Origin: Beaufortia kweichowensis
Taxonomy: Eukaryota > Chordata > Actinopteri > Cypriniformes > Gastromyzontidae
Direction: 5' to 3'
Assembly (NCBI GenBank): GCA_019155185.1
Contig: CM032813.1
Span: forward strand, 9,760,645 to 9,824,644
DNA: 64,000 bases
A model generated the notes under the pieces. It was not told the DNA's origin and ran no database searches. It saw only the letters and a list, made by a program, of their open reading frames with translations. Every line of letters starts with the position of its first letter. Positions within the stretch are counted from its first letter, which is position 1. The position numbers and the translations under genes were made by a program. Shown here piece after piece: positions 34,140-43,800 of the stretch.

Positions 34140-35222
34140 CAAAGTGTCAAAGTGGAGTTTATTGTCATTTCAGGCATATACAAGAACATAGTGAAACGAA
34201 ACAACGTTTCTCCAGGAACAAGGTGCTACAGTACAAAAAACACTATATACATAAAGTGCACAAAGTGCAAACAGACAGCACAAGACAGTAACGCAGACAC
34301 AGTACACAGTTTAAGTACAAAAAAAACAATGTCCTACAGTCAGGTCCATAAATATTGGGACATCGACACAATTCTAATCTTTTTGGCTCTATACACCACA
34401 ATGGATTTGAAATTAAACGAACAAGATGTGCTTTAACTGCAGACTTTTTGCTTTAATTTGAGTGTATTTACATCCAAATCAGGTAAACTGTGTAGGAATT
34501 ACAACAGTTTGTATATGTGCCTCCCACTTTTTAAGGGACCAAAAGTAATGGGACAGTTGGCTGCTCAGCTGTTCCATGGCCAGATGTGTGTTATTCCCTC
34601 ATTATCCCATTTACAAGGAGCAGATAAAAGGTTCAGAGTTCATTTCAAGTGTCCTATTTGCATTTGGAAACTGTTGCTGTCAACTCTTAATATGAGATCC
34701 AAAGAGCTGTCACTATCAGTGAAGCAAGCCATCATTAGGCTGAAAAAACAAAACCATTGTGGTGGTGTATAGAGCCAAAAAGATTACAATTGTGTAGATG
34801 TCCCAATATTTATGGACCTGACTGTATATACATAAGAAACCTATATAAATCCTAAATCCTATACTATATACCTATATCTAAAAATCCTATATACATAAAG
34901 TGCACAAAGTACAAACAGACAGCACAAGACAGCAACGCAGACCAATACACAGTTCAATACACAGTTTGAACATGAAAGTGACTGGAGTGATTGTTGTAAA
35001 GTGACAGTGCAAATATTTAAAGAATAAATAATAAAAAACAGTCCAATGGCAGTAGTGCAATTTGTAATGAGTTATTTTGAGTTTAGCAGCCTGATGGCAT
35101 GGGGGAAAAAACTGTTGCAATGTCTGGTCGTGAGGGACCGAATGCTTCGATACCGTTTACCAGACGGCTGGAGGGTGAAATCCTCCTGCCGATATCCTGT
35201 CTCCTCGTCTACTGACTGCACG
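34140..35222 (-). repeat. LINE 3' fragment inserted in the 5' LTR
   Basis: GTTAT borders both sides (34135-34139 and 35223-35227). The sequence has AAAGTGGAGTTTATTGTCATT-type tail landmarks (shortened here), duplicated GTGCACAAAGT.CAAACAGACAGC blocks and, near 35090-35180, the complement of a LINE C-terminal coding end. The last 32 bp (35191-35222) resemble the LTR terminus itself, so rearrangement accompanied the insertion. Confidence 0.6.
34337..34824 (+). mobile_element. short Tc1-like element with TA duplication
   Basis: Perfect-looking inverted ends, CAGTCAGGTCCATAAATATT and its complement, lie between TA dinucleotides (34335-34336 and 34825-34826). A leftover helix-turn-helix start, MRSKELSLSVKQAIIRLKKQ (near 34692), identifies it as an internally deleted Tc1-like transposon. 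Confidence 0.9.
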
Positions 35223-35374
35223 GTTATGCTTGGTTTGTTTATTCCATTGGATGTATTACCTGTTTGAGTTTTTAAGTAAACATATATTTACGATATCCTG
35301 TCTCCTGACTGCACGGTACTGTAACAGTACACACGACCCAAAAGCAGAAGACCTGACCTACAAGAAAGAGAGAA

Positions 35375-35974
35375 ATGACCCTTAACATCGCCACCCACGC
35401 AAGAGCTCTCCTCTGCCGGGGCCAGGAGGATAGATCCCTCGAGGCCTACGCCCTGTACTCCGCAGCCTTGGGCAAGCTGTCGGAGCTTCCAGAGGACAAC
35501 CAGAGGCTTTTGTTTCTCTTGGGCCTCAACGATGAGGTAAGGGCAAAGCTGTCTGGAAGTGGGCCAAGAGGGAGCTTTGAGGAGTGTGTGGACTGGGTGC
35601 TGGCGAGTTGCGGGTGCCTTCCCCTCCTCAGCCTGGACAAGATGGCTGTCCCCGAGTTTCCAGACTTCGCCCCCGAGTCTCCTGACTCCGCTCCCGAGCC
35701 AGCCCCCGAGCTTCCCGAGCCTACCTCCAAGTTCCCACCCAGCCTCCCTCTCCCGCCTCCTCTGTTTCCAGCCTGGCCTTCTCCCCTCTCTTCCCTGGTC
35801 CCTTTCAGTCCCTCAGCTCGCCTCCATGCCTCACCATCTGGGCGTTCGGGCTCACCTCGGGTCTTCCAGGTCCCAGCGCCTCCATGGAGTGCGGATCCCT
35901 TGTCTCTGCCTCCTGCCTCCAGCCTCCGAGGCCCAGACTCCACTTCAACCCTTCGGCTCCACCTTGGCTCCTAG
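35375..35974 (+). CDS. gag-like ORF of the non-autonomous LTR element
   Basis: A 199-codon frame starts 48 bp after the 5' LTR. The first 90 residues resemble the gag-type leader of fish Gypsy-related non-autonomous elements (NIATHARALLCRGQEDRSLE, then LLFLLGLNDEVRAKLSGSGP). The rest is Pro/Ser/Leu-rich low complexity, as is the overlapping frame to 36690. No protease, reverse transcriptase or integrase follows. Whether a protein is made is unknown. Confidence 0.55.
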   Translation: MTLNIATHARALLCRGQEDRSLEAYALYSAALGKLSELPEDNQRLLFLLGLNDEVRAKLSGSGPRGSFEECVDWVLASCGCLPLLSLDKMAVPEFPDFAPESPDSAPEPAPELPEPTSKFPPSLPLPPPLFPAWPSPLSSLVPFSPSARLHASPSGRSGSPRVFQVPAPPWSADPLSLPPASSLRGPDSTSTLRLHLGS

Positions 35975-36940
35975 CTCCCTCTTCTCCACCATGGCCCGTC
36001 ATCGCACTGGCTCCACCGGGCTCCCTCGTCCCTCCGGCTCCACCTGGGTCAGTCGTTGACCATCGCCTCGGGACTCCCCTTCTCCACCTTTGGCTCAGTG
36101 GTCTGTCCCTCTGGCTCCATCAGGCTCCACCCTCCCTCCGGCTCCACCTTCATCCTCTGTCGCTCCGGTTTCACCGCGCTCTTCCGGAGCCCCGTCTTCG
36201 CCTCTGTCGCCGGAACCGTCGGCTCCGCCTTGGCCCTCCATGGCTCCTCTCTCCATCGTCTCCACCCTGGCTGGATGGTCTGGTCACTGTCGTCATCTTC
36301 TCCACTTTCTGTTCCACATTCAAGACCCTCTCCCTCCTCTGTTGGTCCTTCTACGGCGCGAGGACGCGCCTTCCGGGAGGGGGAGGTACTGTCACAGTTC
36401 CACCCTGCACCTCACTACCGGACTCCATTTCCCAGACTGCCTTGCTCCTTGTCACACCTGTTCCCTGTCACCAGCCATCACTGTTGATCACTGTCACCTG
36501 TCACCCTCATCAATGGACTTGTATATATACCTTTTTGTTTTCTGTCGTGTTGATATTAGTTTGGTTGGTATCGTGTTCTGTTATGCTTGGTTCGTTGATT
36601 CCATTGGATGTATTTACCTGTTTGAGTTTTCAAGTAAAAGTGTATTTACGATATCCTGTCTCCTCGTCTCCTGACTGCATGGTACCGTAACATCCACCAT
36701 GTGAGTGGGTCCTCTTCTGCACTGATTTCAAGCATCTTTTCATATACTGACAACTCATTTTTGAGTTCTGATTCTGCATCCACATTCTCTCCTCTGGGTG
36801 ATGCACCATCCAAGTTCACTCTTTTTTCCCCCTGTATGCTTGTTAACAGTCCCTTTAGATCTTTTTTAGCTTTCTTTGCTGGTTGCTGCTTTTCATCTGG
36901 AGAAGATGTTTGCTGACTTTGTTCCCCTTCTTTTCGCACA

Positions 36941-37985
36941 TTTACACTGACCCCAAGATTATTTTTAACCTCCTCCCCAAAGGTAACAAAACTGGCATCC
37001 TCCTAAAGTCGACGATCATCTCTTCCGTTTTCCTAATGTTGAGACAGAGGTTACTTTCCTTGCACCACTTAGAGAGTGTTTTTACGTCATCTCTGTAGGC
37101 CGTCTCATCACCATTCGTGATGAGGCCCAAGATGGAAGTATCATCAGCGAACTTAAAGATGATGTTGGTGTTATGTCTAGCAATACAGTCATGCGTAAAC
37201 AGAGAGTACAGTAAGGGACTTAAAACACAACCCTGTGGAGCACCTGTGCTCAGAGTCAGTGTGGACAGTTCCCAATTCTCACCACTTGGGGTGAATCAAA
37301 AATCCAGTTGCATAGTTGTGTGTTTAATCCTAAATCCTTAAGTTTTACAATAAGTTGGGCTGGGATGAGTGTATTGAAGGCAGAGCTGTAATCAATGAAC
37401 AACATTCTCAAGTAGGTGTTTTTCTTATCCAAGTGTGTGAGAGCATTGTGCATCGCAAGACTGATGGCATCATCTGTCGATCTATTTTTGCGGTATGCAA
37501 ATTGGAGAGGATCCAAGGTGTCAGGCAAGGAAGAACAGATGTAATCTTTGACAATTCGCTCAAAACACTTCATGATGGCAGAAGTCAGCGCTACAGGTCG
37601 ATAGTCATTCAGGCAACTGATAACATGCTTTTTAGGGACAGGGATGATGATGGTCTTCTTAAAGCAGAAGGGGATCACAGACATCCTAAGGGAAAATTTT
37701 AAAATGTCTGTAAAAACCTCCGCTAGCTGGCTAGCACAGGCTTTAAGGACACGGCCCTGTACACCATCAGGACCTGGTGCTTTTCGTGGGTTAACCGCCC
37801 TGAATGATCTAAACACTTCAGGTAGAGAGATGTTTAAAACACACCTGTTTTCATCTGCTGGAAATTTCACTGCAGGAAAGATATTACTATTCTCAAACGT
37901 AGCATAGAAGGTGTTCAGTTCCTCAGATTGAGAGGCAGACCACATGGCAGATTTTTCTGTTCTTTTTGTCTCTATAGTCTGAGAT
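36941..37985 (-). pseudogene. Rex/CR1-like LINE reverse transcriptase fragment
   Basis: Minus-strand coding in order: FRAVNPRKAPGPDGVQGRVL, ALTSAIMKCFERIVKDYI, LQFAYRKNRSTDDAISLAM, FIDYSSAFNTLIP, a TGAPQGCVLSPLLYSLFTHD region (different frame), then FKFADDTSILGLITNGDE with the catalytic ADD near 37160. Frameshifts near 37256 and 37130 break it. It is truncated by hAT sequence on the left and by the Gypsy LTR on the right. Confidence 0.85.
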
Positions 37986-38008
37986 TAAGTGCAGACTATT
38001 CCACATGC

Positions 38009-38508
38009 TGTTAGGGTGTAGTGTAGAGGCACAGGCAAAACAGGTAAGTAGAACACAAGTTTACTGGAAAAAGTTAAAACGTAAAGTCAATCCAAACAAA
38101 TGGGCACAAAGTCAAACAAACTGGCAATAATCCAAACTGACAGTTGTTCCACACAGGCAGATAATCAAACAGGCACTGATCAAACAGACAGGCAGCGATC
38201 CAAACAGGTAATATCCAAGCAGACAGGCATTAATCCAAACAGGTAATAATCCAGACAGGCAAAAACACGCAACAGGTAACAAAACTGGCAGAAACAACAA
38301 TACCGGACAATGAACACAGAAACAAACACAGTATATAAAGAGTCCAGGTAATGAACTGCAGGTGCGGGTGAAATCAAACTGACGGGTGATTCGTGATCGG
38401 GACCAGGTGTGGTGAAGTGCAAGGTGACATTGGAAATTGAGTTCTCAGAAGTCCGGGGATGCAGAGTGGGTGTAGTGCGGGAACGAATCCGATGCTGAAG
38501 GCGTGACA
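38009..38508 (-). mobile_element. Gypsy 3' LTR, 500 bp
   Basis: Bounded by TGTTAGGGTG and GGCGTGACA. On the minus strand a purine tract (GGAGGGGTGGTTC) lies directly before the LTR start, as expected next to a 3' LTR. Contains a degenerate array of AAACAGGCA/ATCCAAACAG units at about 38080-38280. Confidence 0.8.
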
Positions 38509-38883
38509 GAACCACCCCTCCACGGTCCGCTCCTGCGGACCGCAACGGACGTCGGCGGGGGCGACCCTGTGGCTTGGGAGCTGGTTGGTCTGGATGATCA
38601 GAGTGGAACTGAGTCAGAAGAGTAGGGTCGAGGACATCTGTTCTCGGGATCCAGCATCGCTCCTCTGGACCATAGCCCTTCCAGTCCACGAGGTACTCGA
38701 GCCTGCCTGCCCGCCGACGAGACCGGAGGATGATATTAACACGGTAGATGTGTTCAGCTTCGTCCACAGGAGGAGGAGGCGATGGGACGACCGGTGGGGA
38801 CCCTTCAGCACCAGATTCTGTGGAGGAGTGAAACGTGGAATGAAGGTGCCAGACGGTAGGTGGAGGGAAGTTTCAACCGGTAA
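38509..38883 (-). pseudogene. Gypsy integrase C-terminus with chromodomain
   Basis: Minus-strand coding from 38767 carries a chromodomain (YRVNIILRSRRRAGRLEYLV, DWKGYGPEERCWIPRTDVLD) and the Arg/Pro-rich tail typical of fish chromoviral Gypsy integrases. The preceding segment continues in another frame to 38883, where a LINE tail cuts it off. The remaining pol is absent. Confidence 0.85.
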
Positions 38884-39324
38884 GTTCAATTCAATTCAAT
38901 TTTATTTGTATAGTGCTTTTCACAAAGGACATTGTATCAAAGCAGCTTTACATGTAATAACAGATAGCAGTCAGTGGTCAGGGATTCAAAAAAACTCTTT
39001 AAGAGAGAAAAAAAAAAACCTGACATGACGTGTTATAGTTGCAATCCGTAATAAAGGACACAATTTGCCATTGATCGCATCTATAACTCGCTATGCAGTT
39101 TACAGGATACAGAGACATACATTGTAGGATACAGAAAATTACTTTAGAGAGTGAATAAAATGTTATATGTGAAGTGTGATGTAGTAGATTTGATTGTAAT
39201 TTAACAGGTGCAGGAGGTTGTCCTGGGTGGTCGTCATTTAGCAGCACCAGGATGGACATCAGGTGGGGCAGTGTTGTGCCAGCTGGAACTCATTCCTCTG
39301 GATACCTCGGAGAAAGGGAGAGGG

Positions 39325-39360
<36 letters not shown>

Positions 39361-40850
39361 AGAGAGGAGGAGAGAGAGAGGGGGACAGAACAGAGTAGCA
39401 TTAGCGTAGCAGCCGTTCCTATGTAGATGTAGGCAGTTATATGTGATAACACATGCAGTATGTAGTATGTGTGTGTGCCCGGTTCCAGTTGAGTTAACTA
39501 TTGCAGCCTTAGAGAGTTGGATCTGAGATTATGTGAATGCGAGGCTAAAGAGATAAGTCTTTAATTTACTTTTAAACAGTTCGAGTGTGTCTGAGTCCCG
39601 GACTTTACTGGGAAGGTCATTCCATAGTTTTGTGCTAAGTAGGAGAAGGATCTTCCACCTTTAGATTTTTTGATATGCTTGAACTATTAACAGCCCGCCA
39701 TTTTGTGAACGCAATGTCCGTGATGGATTGTATGCTGATAGTAGTTCATGGAGGTATAACGGTGCTAAGCCATTTAGGGCTTTGTGTGTAATTAACAGAA
39801 TTTTTAAATGTATGCGATACTTTCCAGGTAGCCAGTGCAGTGTTGCTAGGAGTGGACTTATGTGGTCATACTTTTTTGATCTAGTGAGAACTCTAGCAGC
39901 TGCATTTTGAACCAGCTGAAGCTTATTTATTTGCTTTGCATGACACCCCCCCAGTAATGAATTACAGTAGTAAATTCTGGAGGTCATAAATGCGTGGATT
40001 AGCTTCTCTACATCCGAGACAGACAGCATGTGGCGCATCTTTGAAATATTTCTAAGGTGAAAAAATGCAGTTCGGCATACATTGGAAATGTGACCATCGA
40101 AAGACAGGTTCTTATCTAGAATCACACCTAGGTTCTTGACTGCGGAAGAAGGGACAATGGTGCAGCCTTCTATAGAGATGTTGTGGACTGTCGTGTCGTG
40201 TTTGGAGCTATTGGGTTCAATAATCAGAACCTCTGTCTTGTTGGAGTTAAGTAGAAGGAAGTTGTTTGCCATCCATATTCTAATATTGTTGATACAGTCT
40301 ATTAGCTTAGAAAAACAGTGGGTTTTGTCAGGTTCTGAGGAAATATAAAGCTGGGTATCACAAGCAGTAACAGTGGAAGTTGATGTCATGTTTCCTAATA
40401 ATATCTCAGAGGGGAAGCATTATATAGTGCGAAGACAATGGGACCAAGAACTGATCCCTGTGGTACGCTGTATTTTACCTGAGAGTAATAAGATTTTTCC
40501 TCGTTAGCATAGACAAAGTGGTAGCGATCAGTTAAATAAGATTTGAACCAGGCTAAGGCTTGACCATTTATGCCAACAAGGTTTTCCAGTCTATCGAGTA
40601 AGATTGTATGATCTATTGTATCAAAAGCTGCACTGAGGTCGAGTAATATAAGAATAGATGTTTCACGCTGATCTGATGCTAGAAGGAGGTCATTTGTCAC
40701 TCTGAGCATGGCTGTTTCTGTGCTGTGATGGGGCCTGAATCCTGATTGAAATTTTCATAGATGCTATTTTTAGCTAGGAATGTCTGTAGTTGTTTGGACA
40801 CAACCTTTTCCAGTATTTTTGATAAGAAGGGGAGATTAGAGAGTTGGTCC
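38884..40850 (-). mobile_element. 5'-truncated L2/CR1-type LINE abutting the telomere-like array
   Basis: Minus-strand coding runs from NLPFLSKILEKVV near 40840 through LLDLSAAFDTIDHTILLDRL, YSVPQGSVLGPIVFALYN (40440) and NNFLLLNSNKTEVLIIEPNS to LHWLPGKYRIHLKILLITHK (39740). The 3' tail with TATAGTGCTTTTCACAAAGG and TTGAATTGAATTGAA ends at 38884. It is frameshifted near 40390. A (GA)n run at 39331-39382 lies within it. The 5' truncation point is the start of the TTAGGG-like array. Confidence 0.85.
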
Positions 40851-43800
40851 TAAAGGAGTTAGGGATAGGTCTCCTGGGTTAGGAGAGGTTAGTTGGTTAG
40901 GAGTTGGTTATAGGGTTAGGGAGTTGGCCTAGGAGTTAGGGTTAGGGTTGTAGGGTTAGGGTTAGAGTTGGAGGAGTTAGGAGTTAGGGAGATTTAGGAG
41001 TTTAAGGTTAGGTTAGAGGTTAAGAGTTAGGGTTAGAGGTTGGAGTTAGGAGTTGGGGAGTTAGGTAGGGGAGTTAGGGTTAGGGTTAGGAGTTAGGTTA
41101 GGAGTTAGGGTTAGGAGTTAGGAGGTTAGGGTTAGGGAGTTAGGGGAGTTAGGGTTAGGTTAGAGTTAGGAGTTAGGAGTTGTTAGGGTTAGGGTTAGAG
41201 TTAGGGTTAGTTAGGAGTTAGGGTTAGTTAGGGTTAGGGTTAGGAGTTGGGTTAGGAGTTAGAGTTAGGGTTAGGGTTAGGAGTTAGGGTTAGGAGTTAG
41301 GGGTTAGGGTTAGGGTTAGGAGTTAGGAGTTAGGAGTTAGGAGTTAGGAGTTAGGAGTTAGGTTAGGGTTAGGAGTTAGGGAGTTAGGAGTTAGGAGTTA
41401 GGAGTTAGGGTTAGGGTTAGTTAGGTTAGGAGTTAGAGTTAGGGTTAGGAGGTTAGGAGTTAGGAGTTAGGAGTTAGGGAGTTAGGAGTTAGGAGTTAGG
41501 GTTAGGGAGTTAGAGTTAGGGAGTTAGGAGTTAGAGTTAGGAGTTAGGAGTTAGGAGGGTTGGGACGTTAGGTAGGAGTTATGGATGGGTTAGGGTTAGG
41601 ACAGAGTTAGGGAGTTAGAGTTAGGGAGGTTAGGGTTAGGAGTTAGAAGAGTTAGGAGTTAGGGTTAGAGTTGAGGAGAGTTAGGAGTTAGGGTTAGGGG
41701 TTAAGAGTTAGGGTTAGGAGTTAGGGAGTTAGGAGTTAGGAGTTAAGTTAGGAGTTAAAGGTTAGAGTTATTAGAGTTAAGTTGGTTAAGAGTTAGGAGT
41801 TAGGAGTTAGGGTTAGGAGTTAGGAGTTAGGGTTAGGAGTTAGGGTTAAGTTAAGGTTAGGAGTTAGGAGTTAGGAGTTAGGAGTTAGGAGTTAGGAAGT
41901 TAGAGTTAAGGTTAGGGTTAGGTTGGGTTAGAGTTAGGAGTTAGGAGTTAGGAGTTAGAGAGTTAGGAGTTAGGAGTTAGGAGTTAGAGTAAGGGTTAGG
42001 TGGGTTAGGAGTTAGGAGTTAGGAGTTAGGAGTTAGGAGAGTTAGTTAGGAGTTAGGAGTTAGGAGTTAGGAGGATTTGAGTTAGGTTAAGTTAGGTTAA
42101 GTTAGGAGTTAGGTTAGGAGTTAGGAGTTAGGAGTTAAAGGTTAGGAGTTAGGAGTTAGAGTTAGGGTTAGACTGGGTTAGGAAGTTAGGAGTTAGGAGT
42201 TAGGAGTTAGGGTTAGTTAGAGTTAGAGTTAGGGTTAGAGTTAGGAGTTAGAGTTAGGAGTTAAGTTAGGAGTTAGGTTAAGAGTTAGGGTTGGAGTTAG
42301 GAGTTAGGAGTTAGGTTAGGAGTTAGGAGTTAGGAGTTAGGAGTTAGGAGTTAGGAGTTAGGGTTAGGAGTTAGGAGTTAGGAGTTAGGAGTTAGGAGTT
42401 AGGAGTTAGGAGTTAGGAGTTAGGAGTTAGAGTTGGTTAGCAAGGTTAGGAGTTAGGGAGGTTAGGAGTTAGGAGTTAGGAGTTAGGAGTTAGGAGTTAG
42501 GAGTTAGAGAGTTAGGAGTTAGTTAGGAGTTAGGAGTTAGGGAGTTAGGGTTAGGAGTTAGGAGTTAGAGGTTAGAGGGTTAGGAGTTAGGAGTTAGGAG
42601 GTTAGTTAGGGAGTTAGGAGTTAGGAGTTAGGAGTTAGGAGTTAGGAGTTAGAGTTAGGAGTTAGGAGGAGTTAGGAGTTAGGAGTTAGGAGTTAGGAGT
42701 TAGGGTTAGGAGTTAGGAGTTAGGAGTTAGAGGAGTTAGGAGTTAGGAGGTTAGGGAGTTAGGAGTTAGGGTTAGATTAGAGTTAGGGAGTTAGGAGTTA
42801 GGATTTAAGTTAGGAGTTAGGAGTTAGGAGTTAGGAGTTAGGAGTTAGGAGTTAGTTAGGTTAGGGGTTAGGAGTTAGGAGTTGGAGTTAGGAGTTAGGG
42901 TTAGGAGGGAGTTAGGAGTTAGGAGTTAGGAGTTTAGGAGTTAGGAGTTAGAGTTAGTTAGAGTTAGGGAGTTAGTTAGGAGTTAGGAGTTAGGAGTTAG
43001 GAGTTAGGGTTAGGGTTAGAGTTAGGGAGTTAGAGTTAGGTTAGGTTAGGAGTTAGGAGTTAGTTAGAGTTAGGAGTTAAGGTTAAGGTTAGAAGTTAGG
43101 GTTAGAATTGGAGTTAGGGAGTTAGAGTTAGAGTTGGAGTTAGGAGTTAGAGGTTAGGAGGTGCAGGAGTTACAGAAGTTAGGGTTAAGGGTTAAGGGTT
43201 AGAGGTTAGGAGTTAGGGTTAGGAGTTAGGAGTTAGGAGTTAGGGATTAGGGTTAGGAGTTAGGGTTAGGAGTTAGGAAGGTTAGGAGTTAGGAGTTAGG
43301 AGTTAGGAGTTAGGATTTAGGAGTTAGGGTTAGGTTGGTTAGGAGTTAAAGGTTAGGGTTAGGGTTAGGAGTTAGGAGTTAAATTTAGAGGTTAAGTTGG
43401 AATTAGTTAGGAGTTAGGAGTTAGGAGTTAGGAGTTAGAGGTTAGGAGTTTAGGTTAGGAGTTAGAGTTAGGAGTTAGGGTTAGGAGTTAGGAGTTAGGG
43501 TTAGGAGTTAGGAGTTAGGGTTAAAGGTTAAGAGTTAGGAGTTAGGAGTTAGTTAGGAGTTAGGAGTTAGGAGTTAGAGTTAGAGTTAAGAGTTAGAGAG
43601 TTAGGAGTTAGGGTTAGGAGTTAGAGTTAGAGTTAGGATTTAGAAGTTAGAGTTAGGAGTTAGGAGTTAGGAGTTAGGAGTTAGGAGTTAGAAGTTAGGG
43701 ATTGGGAATTAGGAGTTAGAGTTAGGGTTAGGGATTAGGAGTTAGGGTTAGAGGTTAGGAGTTAGGAGTTAGGAGTTAGGAGTTAGGAGTTAGGAGTTAG

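Larger units (their letters stand above)
33934..36692 (+). mobile_element. non-autonomous LTR retrotransposon
   Basis: The outer ends are TGTTACAG and GTAACA, with an identical 5-bp duplication TCCAC (33929-33933 and 36693-36697). The 3' LTR is 36390-36692 (303 bp), preceded by a purine tract (GGGAGGGGGAGGTAC). The 5' LTR is 33934-35326 but is interrupted by an insertion at 34140-35222. The internal region (35327-36389) holds only a gag-like frame and proline/serine-rich DNA; pol is absent. Confidence 0.88.
33727..36940 (-). pseudogene. hAT (ZBED-like) transposase C-terminus split by an LTR element
   Basis: Two minus-strand blocks, 36940-36693 and 33933-33727, are one reading frame interrupted by the retrotransposon at 33934-36692. 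The first block ends in the hAT DPLTWW motif. The second begins at the adjoining residues and encodes LAQLAKKYLCISASSSASER, the hAT dimerisation region. Removing the insertion and one target duplication restores the frame at the junction. Upstream catalytic parts are missing, replaced by LINE sequence beyond 36940. Confidence 0.8.

Noticed and set aside
35446..36690. Long Pro/Ser- or Gly/Arg-rich frames on both strands
   Set aside because: GC-rich low-complexity internal region of the non-autonomous LTR element; several frames are open only because of composition.
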